Origin: Symsagittifera roscoffensis
Lineage: Eukaryota; Xenacoelomorpha; Acoela; Convolutidae
DNA: 60,000 bases
Assembly: GCF_963678635.1 (NCBI RefSeq)
Contig: NC_087062.1
Span: 96,713,705-96,773,704, forward strand
Direction of reading: 5' to 3'
In this document: positions 1 through 10,431 of the stretch, in pieces
Position numbering within the stretch: the stretch's first letter is position 1
Layout of the letters: every line of letters starts with the position of its first letter
Position numbers and translations under genes: made by a program
The notes under the pieces: generated by a model
Told to the model about the DNA's origin: nothing
The model's input: only the letters and a program-made list of their open reading frames with translations
Database searches by the model: none

Positions 1-703
1 GTGAGGCATGTTCATTGAAACCGTTTTTTGTGTTTCTCTCTCGTCATCTGTGGATTCATATTTTGTGCGATTAATCTGTAATTCCTAATTTTCTGCATTA
101 TCAATACCGGGAGGGTTTGGTTAGGTTTCTCCAGTTGATTGTACCTGATTTCTCTGTCTTTGCTGTTTAGGCGTACTTGTTTAATCATTTTGCCGTGAAA
201 TTTGATATTGCGGATTATTTCTGTGTGGTGAATGAAAACAGTTTAACGTGTCTATTTGGATAATTTTAGTTTAGAACTATCTCCTGATCTATTGTAATTG
301 TTGTTACAGTTTGAACTGTTGTTTCCATAGTTTCGAGATCTATACCTAAATCGAGAGTTTGAATCGGAACGATTTTTAAAGTAGTTCGTGTAATTGCTTC
401 TGTTAGAAATTGATCTTGAGTAATTATTTTGATACTGGTTATTTTGACTATCTGATCTGCTGTATCTGTTCGGTGAAAAAATTTGTGAATTTCATCGATC
501 TGGAGATTTTCTGCGATAGTTGTTTCGATAAGATGATTGTTGTCTATAGTTGTTTTAGTTATGTGGGAGTGGTTTTACTGAACTATTTATACTATGGATC
601 TCCTTTTTCGGTAAGTTTTGATCTTTTTTCATGCATTGATAAAAAATGATGTTGTTTTCTATTTTTTTTGTGGTTTATTCTGATTGTCTTGCTGTTTTTG
701 TTT

Positions 704-745
704 ACAGTCAGCAAAATTATGTCCGTACCTACGGCAACAGTTACA
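704..745 (-). pseudogene. Gag CCHC zinc knuckle, copy A
   Basis: Reverse-strand translation gives CNCCRRYGHNFADC, which fits the C-x2-C-x4-H-x4-C zinc knuckle of retrotransposon Gag (nucleocapsid) proteins that bind genomic RNA. The surrounding frame is broken, so this is a relic. The matching knuckle at 11145-11186 in copy B is nearly the same, which supports the identification. Confidence 0.75.
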
Positions 746-2122
746 TCATTTTTTGAATAATGATTTAACTATAAAAATTTGTTTATTTTTCGTAGATACT
801 TAATATCCGTTTAATTTTTTCAGCTAGTTCAGTTTCGGAGTCTTTTATGTTATTTATTCAAGTGTTGTTTGTATGGATGTTGTTTACTTAAAATTTTCTG
901 AAAAATTAAATTTCAAATTTTCTGCTTCTTCCAATTTTCTTGTGATTCCAATTTGATCCATTGTGTCTACTAGTTTTCGGAACTCTATGTCAGGTTCACG
1001 AATTGAAAATGGATGTGATGCTTCAGTTTTTTGCTATTTTTCGTAGCTGTTTGGTTGAAGTCATCACTAAAACTATGAAGTCATCTTATTTTTGTAATCA
1101 TGTGTATTATTAAAGTATGTTTTTCTTACCAAAATTTCAATTCTTACTGCAAGTTGCTCACATTTCGTTAGGGAGTCTTCGGGTTTCATTACTTAATACT
1201 CTTGGATGTTATTTATTTCGTTCAGAGTCAAACAGTTTTCAGAATTTTTGTGTGAATCTTTGCCTGTCTGATTTAAATTTATTTTACTAAAACTGAAAAC
1301 CGTTTTTGGGCTGCGCGATCTAGTGTGGTTTAGATTAGAACTGTGCGTCAATGTAACTACATATGTTATGAATGGCGTATGAAGTGGAATGAATATAGAA
1401 GACCCAACCAAAAAGTATGGATGCATAGTCAATTGAAGTGATTCTGCGTCATTTGCTAATTAAGAAAAATTTGTAAGATGTGTTTTTGTAATTTCGTGTT
1501 GTTGTAAATTTTATTATATTGGTATTTTAAATTTTTTTGGTGTTGGTTGACCAACTTGTGTGTTTCTTGGACTTTGTGATTAAAATGTATGATTGTTAGA
1601 TGATGCTGAGTTTTTTCTTGGAGGAAAAGTTCTTCTTGATTTTCGTTTGTTCTTTTTTTGACAAAAGTTCGAAAAGATCTGGCTGATAAATGGGAGCTGC
1701 CTGATAATTTTTCCAGTTATGGATTTGTTGATTCTTAGTAAATTGTTGTTGATACTGCTAAAATAATCTTCATCTTATGAAAAAATGTGGTAAAATGTTT
1801 TTATTGTTAAGTTTATATTTTGATGAAAAGCCAGTAAATTTTTGCTATAGTCCACTGTAGCTCCTTGTTGATTGTTGAAAAAAACTGAGTGAAGAGCTTC
1901 GTGTGGTACTTGGTGATTGTAGTTTTGTGCCTCTGGTTGACTTTGGCTGCTTATATAGGGAGGTTTTGCTATGTTAGTATTCGCAAAAAATTTGTAATTT
2001 TGGTCTGAAAAATCATTTCTATAGGTCGTTTTCTGTTTGCTTAACTGTCGTGATGTCGTTGTTGGTCTAAATGTCTGATAATCGATTTGTGAATATTTCG
2101 GGATATCGGAATTTTTTATTGT

Positions 2123-2342
2123 TGATTGTGTGTTTGCTTGTGGAAACGCGGTTTTTTTTATTTTGTGTTGTTGTTATTGTTCGGGTGAATGGGAGAAATG
2201 CTTTGTTCTGTTGTTGTCGGCATTGTCTCGACTATTTGTGTGGTTGCTTGTGGAAACGCGGTTTTTTTTATTTTGTGTTGTTGTTATTGTTCGGGTGAAT
2301 GGGAGAAATGCTTTGTTCTGTTGTTGTCGGCATTGTCTCGAC
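2123..2342. repeat. 110-bp tandem duplication
   Basis: Two adjacent, almost identical copies of about 110 bp, near 2123-2232 and 2233-2342, each containing the stretch CTTGTGGAAACGCGG. The homologous place near 12540 has one copy, so the duplication arose after the two large copies separated. Confidence 0.8.
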
Positions 2343-3282
2343 GAACTTAATGGAGTTTGAATATCTTGTAGTGTAGGAATTGTTGTTTCTTTTGAAATTT
2401 TTTGTCTTATAATGGATTTGGAATTTAAGCTATTATTTCGTGTTCTATCAGTGAACACTGCATTTTAATTTAAAAGTGTAGCAACAAAAATAGGTGGTGT
2501 TTTTTTTAACAAAGTCTCTAGTTACGGAGATAGAAGTAAATGCTGCACTTTTATTATCAGTTGTTATTTTAACAAATGATGAATGAGACAAATCAGGGTC
2601 CTAAACATAATCTGTTTTGTCTGCTAATAGATTTTCACGTCTGAGCTTTTTACTAAAAAAATGTTTTCTGATCGTCCTACGAAGTTGATGTTATGGACGA
2701 AATAGTCAATTACGAAGCATGCTTTAGTTTCTGTTTGACATTTTGTGAAGTTTCATGATTTTTCTCGGATTTTATCTATTTATCGATTTATTTCATGTCT
2801 TACAGTTGAGTATCGCTATAATTGAAGCAATGATACATTTTGTGTTTCTTCCATTTCCTTCATAAATATACAGCTGTAAATAATGAAAAAACATCATTAG
2901 TGAATTTTGAAAATGCTCTTTGTGAATTTTGGTGTTGTTGATATATTTTTATATTCTGTTAAAACATTTAAGAATTCTAGGTCTATATCATCTGTTTGTA
3001 TTTTTGTGCATGGTGGTTTCGTTTGGGTGAAAAGGTTTTGATTGGAAATATAGCATAGTGTGATGTTATATTTTATAATCCTTTTAGGTAGTGGTCAAGA
3101 CTTTGTTTTTTTTTCCTATTTCGGGAAAATCTTGTTTACATGGGCTGTAAATATTTTCAAATAAGTTTACAAATAAGTTGTGACAAATTTGTACTTGTAC
3201 TCAAGCAAGATCACGTCCTGGTTTTATAAAAAAATTGGGAGTAGTCAATTGTCGTCGATTTTTTTGTATTCGGTCATTTTTT

Positions 3283-4785
3283 TTGTTTTGAAAATGTTAT
3301 TGTGTAACTTTTAAGGTATTTTTGGTCGATTCCAATTATATAGACCTAATGGTTTATTACTGTATGAATTCTTAATTCTGCGTTTTTCGTATATTGATAA
3401 TGGTGATGTAGTTTCTGATTCAGAAAAACATTTTTGATTTTCTAACGATTTTTTTGTGTTCATCGAACCTTTTGAATCCTGAAGGTCCAGTATCGTGTTT
3501 GTATCTGATGCTGAGACTTGTGTTTCGTCTTTTTAAAAATCGTATTTGAACAATTTGTTTTTTGTGTTGTTATCAACGTCTTTTCATATATTGATAATGG
3601 TGATGTAGTTTCTGATTCAGAAAAACATTTTTGGTTTTCTAACGGTTTTTTCGTGTTCATCGAATCTTTTGAATCCTGAAGTTCCAGTATCGTGTTTGTA
3701 TCTGATGCTGAGACTTGTGTTTCGTCTTTTTAAAAATCGTCTTTGAACAATTTGTTTTTTGTGTTGTTATCATTGTCTTTTTACATGTTTGTCCTTTTGA
3801 TCTGTTAGATATCATTGTTTGCTAGTGAAGTGTAATTACAAGATCAAACCTTTCGCTTTTAATTAAACAAAAATTCAATATTTGTGTTTGTTAAATGCCT
3901 AAATCATCTCATGACATAAATTTTACGATAACGGATGCAATCACTCGGGGGTTAGAGCTTCGTTTTCTTAAAATTTAGTTCTTACAATTTTTGTGTTGTT
4001 ATCCTAACTTGGGGCATAGATTGTCGTAACTGACGGGCTGGATAGAAAGTGTATCAATTCGTGAGAAAGATTCTTTTCCTTTCTCATGATCATGTTTTAA
4101 AATATGATGGACTTACTTAAGCTCAATTAGGCGTTTTGTTTTGTGATCAAGGGTTCGAGAATAGTTAACCAACAGGTATAGTTAGAACACAGGAGGATAT
4201 TTGATAATATGTTATGACTTACTCAGTTTCAAGTGTTTTAGCCTGAGTCATCTAAGAGGCAATTGAGGGCTGAGTAGCCGAAGTACTTCACTGTCTGTTT
4301 TAAATAAAAAGCTTAGTTTTTTCAAAGTATTTAAGAAGAACCCTCCGATTTAAAAAAAACGAATTGCAAATAACTGGGTGTGATGATTTCTTAACTTCAC
4401 GTTTCTACGCTTTTTCTTATTTGTCGACAAATTTCACTTGCCTTGCCTATCTTTGTCGGAAGTTATTCGCTTATATTCACTTCCCTTAGTCAAGAATAGA
4501 ATCCAATAGAATCTCCTAAATTTGCGGTTAAGCGAAAACGAAGCGCAGCGCAGATAAACGTACACAGAAAAAAAAAGATTTTCGAAAGATATTTTCGAAA
4601 GACTGTGTAAACTGTCAAATCGTTAATATTTTTCGAGTGGGAAGGGTTTTATTTAAACCCTGTAGTTTCAGTCTTGGAGGGTACCATGTCTGTTTTGCGA
4701 ACCCTCCGATTTATTACTAATTTATAACGCTGAATCATCGAAGTTTTAGAGAGTTTTCTGGGTTGAAGAATTTGGGAAATGTCTT
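3283..4785 (-). repeat. LTR-like unit U1 (internally deleted)
   Basis: First of a family of roughly 1.93-kb repeat units that flank the gag zones of the minus-strand element. It shares with the other units an ordered series of blocks: CTTAATTCTGCGTTTTTC, ATCACTCGGGGGTTAGAG, ATGATGGACTTACTTAAG and GCGAACCCTCCGATT. The blocks between about 4322 and 4330 are missing, so U1 is deleted in the middle. It also has a local tandem duplication of about 197 bp (3391 and 3588). Its position at the upstream edge of both gag copies suggests an LTR, but I could not fix TG/CA ends. Confidence 0.55.
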
Positions 4786-6125
4786 TTTTTATTTTGAAAA
4801 TGTTAATGTGCAACTTTAAATGTAGTTTTGGTTGATTTCATTTATCTAGACCCAATGGTTTATTACTGTAAGAATTCTTAATTCTGCGTTTTTCTTATAT
4901 TGATAATGTTGATGTAGCTTCTGATTCAGAAAAACATTTTTGATTTTCTAACGGTTTTTTCGTGTTCATCGAATCTTTTGAATCCTGAAGTTCCAGTATC
5001 GTGTTTGTATCTGATGCTGAGACTTGTGTTTCGTCTTTTTAAAAATCGTCTTTGAACAATTTGTTTTTTGTGTTGTTATCATTGTCTTTTTACATGTTTG
5101 TCCTTTTGATCTGTTAGATACCATTGTTTGCTAGTGAAGTGTAATTACAAGATCAAACCTTTCGCTTTTAATTAAACAAAAATTCAATATTTGTGTTTGT
5201 TAACTGCCTAAATTATCTCATGACATAAATTTTACGATAACGGATGCAATCACTCGGGGGTTAGAGTTTTGTTTTCCTAAACTGTTAGTTCTTACAATTT
5301 TTGTGTTGTTATCCTAACTTGGGGCATAGATTGTCGTAATTGACGGGTTGGAGAGAAAATATATTATTTCGTGAGAAAGATTTTTTTCCTTTCTCATGAT
5401 TAGGTTTTAATATATGATGGACTTACTTAAGCTCAATTAGGTGTTTTGATTTGCGATCAAGGGTTCGAGAATAGTAAACCAACAGGTATAGTTAGAACAC
5501 AGGTAGATTTTTAGATAATATGTTATGACTTACTCAGTTTCAAGTGTTTTAGTCTGAGTCACTTATGAGGCAATTGAGGGATGAGTTGCCGAAGTACTTC
5601 ACTGTCTGTTTTAAATAAAAAGCTTTTTTTTTCAAAGTTTATATAGTTCCTAGGTCGTTTGTTAGGTTTGGAGAGTGAATCGACATCTCAGGTCGTTAGA
5701 TACTGAGAAAAATGTGGTTGGGAGAACAAGATTGATCTAATTTGATCCAAGTGAGGCGTTGATGATCATAATTTGAGGGAATTACTTTAAGTTAATTTAA
5801 TGATCTAAGGAAAGCCTTGATGATCTGTTTTTTAAAAAAGTTGATTTGAGAGAAAACAGCGATAAGCCTTGTTAAATTTATATAAAATTTAAATTTAGAA
5901 AAGTTTAAGTTTAGGGTTTGAATGATATTAGTTTTTTGGGTTGATGCTGTTTTGAACTAACTTCCTTGGAGATTGCAAAATTTCAATTAATTTTGTAGCA
6001 GCGAATTTTTCGTTCCAAAAACAATGCAAGCACAACTTGATGATTTCTATTCGTTTTATAAGATAGACGTTTAGCTATAAATTCTGAGAACAAAAGAAAA
6101 ATTTATCAAAAAATTGAACTTTTAC
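4786..6125 (-). repeat. LTR-like unit U2 (truncated)
   Basis: Second copy of the 1.93-kb unit, abutting U1 directly. It runs through the shared blocks as far as TTCCAAAAACAATGCAAGCA (about 6015), then switches near 6125 into RNase H-like remnant sequence. On the minus strand this places it just after pol, as expected of a 3' LTR with part of its 5' end lost. Confidence 0.5.
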
Positions 6126-6480
6126 ATTTTGCTGTGTTTCCACAGACGTTTTTATTGTCATTAGTTCGAGCGGTGCACTTCGACAGAGTGTATCTAGTAG
6201 AGCAAGACTTTTCCCTGCAGTCCAGTCTATATGTAACTTTGGAAATTTCATTAGAATTAAATGAAGTCTACAAACTCAGTGGTTTTGATTTTATTTTGAG
6301 TAAAGAAGAAAATTATAGGTTTATGATCTGTAAATAAAACTGTTGTGTTTTTGATCCAAGGATTAAAAATTCATCTTTTGTGAGATTGTGTATTATAGCT
6401 GTACATTCTCTCATAAATGTAGAGAGTCTAAGTTCTGCTTGTAATAAAAATCTTGAATTTTGCTGAGGTAAGATTCATTT
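6126..6480 (-). pseudogene. RNase H-end fragment, second copy
   Basis: The minus strand matches the better preserved piece at 8285-8470, which reads as the end of a gypsy RNase H (motif IDWTAGKSLSLLDTLSR). This copy has more substitutions and stops. It is part of an internal direct duplication of the pol region, offset by about 2.1 kb (6.13-7.42 kb against 8.29-9.44 kb). Confidence 0.5.
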
Positions 6481-6689
6481 TATTCGTTCGGTTATGCGAT
6501 TGTAATAATAATGTAGCGCCGATATCAAATTTAAAGTCGCACATTGCATAATAATATTGGTCTGGATCTGGAGTCGTATTTGATATTTGTTCAGTGAGAA
6601 ATGTTTTTTTCTTTAAATCTTTTTGGTGTTCTGTTGTTCATTCAATTTTATTTTGTTGTCTAATGGTTATTTTAAATGGTCTCAGGTAG

Positions 6690-7420
6690 AATTACATTTT
6701 ATATACATATTGAAGTCAAAAAATTAGCATTCTATCAAATTTTTGGAGTTTCTTCTTGTTTGATGAGATTTTATTGGAGTGATCGTTCCTCTTTCATCTG
6801 TTCCTAAGTAGTGTTTGGTGATATTTAATACTTGAAACATTTCGTGTTTCGGTTTGCAATTGCAAGAAAACGTCGTCTAAATGGGTTCCGACATTTTTGT
6901 TAAGTTTGAGTGGATGAGACTTTTACCAAAAAGGCATAAAAAGCTGCAGGTCTCAGGAAGACTCTTTAGAAAAATCTTTTGAAGTCGTATTGCTGATTTC
7001 CAATATAGAATTGTGTAGCGTCGTGACTTAACATCTAGTAGACTTTGATTATATGCGCTATTCATGTCAGCTGTTGTGAGGTATTGTCCGTTTAATTTAG
7101 TGAGGGTTAAACGAATTGGTTCTAAGGGCAACTACATTGACATTCATCAATCAGTCAACTGAGGTATCTAGCACCTAGAAAAAAAATTGTAGGATTCTCC
7201 TTTAGCGCGAATAATGACGGGATTTTTGAATGTGATTCCGTTTGACTGTTCTTCTTTTAAAAATGTAGAAATAATTTCTCATTGTGCCAAGATATCTAGT
7301 AGTCTATTAACCTTATCAAGTAGTTGAATTGGGACTTTACTTGCTCGTTATTTTTTGGAAAAGTCGTCAGATTTTGAGGGCAAGTGTATTGGTGAAAGAT
7401 GGTGATACTGTTCCTTTTGT
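6690..7420 (-). pseudogene. Gypsy-like reverse transcriptase fragment, second copy
   Basis: On the minus strand, residues LNGQYLTTADMNSAYNQ (7110-7050 region) match the RT segment that holds the first catalytic aspartate. In another frame near 6890-6860, HLDDVFLQ matches the segment with the catalytic aspartate pair. The two motifs are in different frames, so the gene is dead. The block is a diverged duplicate of 8690-9420. Function when alive: RNA- and DNA-dependent DNA synthesis of a Ty3/gypsy-class element. Confidence 0.7.
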
Positions 7421-7839
7421 TTCAAATGAGATTCTGTGGTTGTAATATAAATGTTATCCTTTAGAGTCTTGTTCTTCTGCTATTTGTTTCTGATGTGCAT
7501 ATGGAATGTTCAAAAGGCATGTTATACAGTCGTTACATAAAAATTCATTCGAAATTAGCGCATTTGGAAAGTAAAATTTTTTCTAAATTTTTTGATTACA
7601 TTTTTTTTTCAGATCCGGTATGTCTTTTTGAAATTAAAGAATGAGAAATAGGAAATGCTATGAGTATCATACTTAAAGGAAGAAAGGTACTTTTGCTTCA
7701 GGTGTTTGGTATCCCAAAATATCGTTTTTCTCATTTACGGTTGTCTTTTTAAATTTTCTGAGGTATCTAAAAAGTGTTTTGTTTCCTAAAATTTTGATAT
7801 CCCTTTTACACGTTTTGTTTTATATTTGAGCCAAGAGTT

Positions 7840-8470
7840 AACTTGTCTAGTAATTGGGTCTAGATGATGATGTTTCTGTAAAAGATCTAAGGTCATTGTT
7901 TCTGTTTTTGGTGGAAAAAAGGTTTTTCATTTCTGTTTTTGACAGTGGTATACTATCTAGAGGATCATTGAAAACTCGATTTACTGTGTAATTCGAATCT
8001 TCATCCGGAGGCCCTGATAAATTCTTATTATCAGTTAAGTTTTCAATTACTATTAAAAGAAATTGGTTTGTCTTACACATTTTTTGTTTTTTTTGGTTTT
8101 GTTATGTGTTTTGTTTTGATCCATAATGAATAAGGTATTGGTTTAAATGTAGAACTTTCTGATAATCGTATTGGTTGTTTTGGTAATCTAGATATAGTGG
8201 AATTTTTTTAAATAAATTTTTTCTATTTTTTCTTGCAAGGTCGGTTTTACTGCATATTTGCATTCGAATCGTGGTGAAGAACTTTATATTTTGCGGCGTT
8301 TCCCCTGACGTTTTTCTTGTTATTAGTTCGGGCGGTGTATGTCGACTGAGTGTATCTAGCAGAGAAAGACTTTTTCCTGCAGTCCAGTCTATATGTAACT
8401 TTGGAAATTTCATTAGAATTAATTGAAGTCTACAAACTTAGTGGGTTGGATTTGATTTTTGAGTAAAGAT
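7840..8470 (-). pseudogene. RNase H C-terminal end and downstream pol linker remnant
   Basis: A 103-codon minus-strand frame (8413-8102) begins with residues like KLHIDWTAGKSLSLLDTLSR, the last part of a gypsy RNase H domain, followed by a TPPEL...PQNIKFF stretch leading toward integrase. A second frame (8080-7847) continues in a shifted register. I did not find a clear integrase catalytic triad beyond it. The piece follows RT fragment 1 in the expected order. Confidence 0.6.
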
Positions 8471-8689
8471 GAAAGTTATAGGTTTATGATCTGTAAATTT
8501 GTTTGGTTATGCGATTGCAATAAGGTTGCGCCGATGTTAATATTGAAGCGTCGGTCATTGCATAAAATTTTTGCAATGAATCTGGAGTCGTTTTTGATTT
8601 TTGTTCAGTGAGAAACGTTTTTTTTCTTTAATACTTTTTAGGTGTTCTGTTGTTCATTCAAAACTATTTTGTTGTCTTAGAATATTTTA

Positions 8690-9420
8690 AATTGGTCTTA
8701 AATATAATTACATTTTATATACATATTAAATTCAAAAAGTTAGAATTCCAAGAAATTTTTGGAGTTTCTCCTTGTTTGATGTTCGTTGAAACTTTATGAT
8801 TGCGTCTATGCGAGATTTTAATGGAGTGATCGTGCCTCTTTCATCTGTTCCTAAGTAGTGTTTGGTGATTTTTAATACTTGAAACATTTCGTGTTTCGGT
8901 TTGAAATTGCATGAAAACATCGTCTAAATGGGTTCTGACATTTTTGTTAAGATTGAGTGGAAAATATTTTTCACTCAAAAATGCATAAAAAGCTACAGGT
9001 CTCAGGGAGAAACCATTGAAAAATCTAAAGAAATCGTATTGCTGATTTGTAAAAACGAATTGTATAAGCGTCGTTATTTATCAACTAGTGGCAATTGATT
9101 ATATGCGCTATTCATGTCAGCTGTTGTGAGGTATTGCCCTTTTATTTTAGTGAGGATTAAATTATTTGGTTCTGAGGGGCAATTACATTTAGATTCATCA
9201 ATCAGTGAACTGAGGTATCTAGCATCTAGGAAAAAATTGTAGGATTCTCCTTTAGCGCAAATAACGACAGGATTTTTGAATGTGTTTCCGCTTGGCTGTT
9301 CTTCTTTTAAAATTGGAGAAATAATTTCGTGTTGTGCTAAGATATCCAGTAGTCTGTTAAGCTTATCATGTAATTGAATTGAAACTTTTCTTGCTCGTTG
9401 TTTTTTGGAAGCTTCATCAG
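8690..9420 (-). pseudogene. Gypsy-like reverse transcriptase fragment, first copy
   Basis: Minus-strand translation shows YLTTADMNSAYNQ (about 9130-9085), HLDDVFMQFQT (about 8935-8900) and, after a frameshift, GTITPLKSRIDAIIKF and KLQKFLGILTF (8860-8735). In order these are the catalytic-Asp segment, the x-L-D-D catalytic pair and the RT connection motifs of Ty3/gypsy polymerases. Stops and frameshifts between them mean it cannot make enzyme. It lies downstream of the protease relic on the same strand. Confidence 0.75.
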
Positions 9421-9551
9421 ATTTTAAGGGTAAATGTATTGGTGAATTCAGTTTTTTTCCATCGTCAAATTAAGATGTGGCATGAACCATTGGGTATTTA
9501 AGTAGTAGTTCTGCTAATTTTTCAAGTTCTCGCTGTATGATTCGCGAGTGT

Positions 9552-9947
9552 TTAAACTTGAAGATTGTTAGGATTTTCTGTTGTTCTGTTGTATATTTCT
9601 AAACTTGGAATGTTGGTTAAATAAGGTGTTTTTTTTAAATATTTTGCGTTTGAATTTGAATCACTAGTTATATTATTAATTGATAATTCTTCATTAAGAA
9701 TTGTTGATTGACATATGTCTAATAATTTTTGAAAATTATTTCCTCTGTATGCTGTTTCTATTGTGAGAAAAGTTGTTGCATTTAATTCAGAATACCCTAC
9801 TAGTCCTAGAGGTAATGTGGTTTTATATGGAGAAATGTTGTATACTTGTAGAGAAACAATATCTGAAAATATATTTTCCGTGAATTTCATTAAAGAATTT
9901 GTTACTTGAAAAGTTTTATGAAATGGTTTAATTTCAAAATCTGACAA
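9552..9947 (-). pseudogene. Protease-RT linker remnant
   Basis: An open minus-strand stretch of 131 codons between the retropepsin motif and RT fragment 1. It contains ISPYKTTLPLGLVGYSE. Its position fits the region linking protease to RT in a gypsy polyprotein. I do not recognise a catalytic domain in it. The open frame is probably a surviving piece of pol, not a separate gene. Confidence 0.45.
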
Positions 9948-9959
9948 TTATAATGTTTG

Positions 9960-10200
9960 CCTAAAATGTTTTTTTTTTAAAATTGTTTTCTTCCATTGTT
10001 CGAGTGGTAACGAGAGGTAATTGAATTTTTCCATAATTTGTTAAATCTGTTCCTTGTGCGGTGGCTAGTTTGCTTGAGGTTTTTAAAGGTGACAATTTTG
10101 CATGTAGAGTTTGTAATTCATGCCAAATTGGAATTTTAATGATGTTTGAATCTGCTCCTGCGTCTAATTAAAAAAATTCAAGATCTGGTGGTTGAAAATT
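9960..10200 (-). pseudogene. Retropepsin (aspartic protease) remnant
   Basis: Minus-strand translation gives LDAGADSNIIKIP, an aspartic protease active-site motif (D-x-G-A-D), followed by WHELQ, KLATAQGTDLTNYGKIQLPL and further pepsin-like beta-strand sequence. Retropepsins of this type cut the Gag-Pol polyprotein as a dimer. A stop codon sits just before the motif, so this copy is dead. It is correctly placed between the gag knuckle (11.2 kb) and RT (9.4 kb). Confidence 0.7.
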
Positions 10201-10431
10201 TTTGCTCTTTGGACTTTCTAAGAGAAGCGGGACTGCCCAGAATTCTCTTTAGGTAGTTGTAATTTAATTGATGTTTTTTTATTTATGTTATTCGTACTTA
10301 AACTTCCTGTTTAATGAAATCTGTCATGGTTTTTGAAGTAGTTTGTTCATCGAAATTATTTAAATCTTGAGAATAATCCGTTATTTTGATAACAATTCGA
10401 TTCAATTGGTGTTTCATGTTCTTTTTCAATG

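Larger units (their letters stand above)
1..3282 (-). repeat. Decayed gag/leader zone of a minus-strand gypsy-like element, copy A
   Basis: This AT-rich block is a diverged direct copy of 10432-13596: the opening bases here match those from about 10432, and the match continues with small indels to about 3282. On the minus strand it carries a Gag-type CCHC knuckle at 704-745. No long open frame survives, so it reads as a dead gag and leader region. The protease and RT that should follow on the minus strand lie off the left edge of the window. It also contains a private 110-bp tandem duplication (2123-2342) that copy B lacks. Confidence 0.7.
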
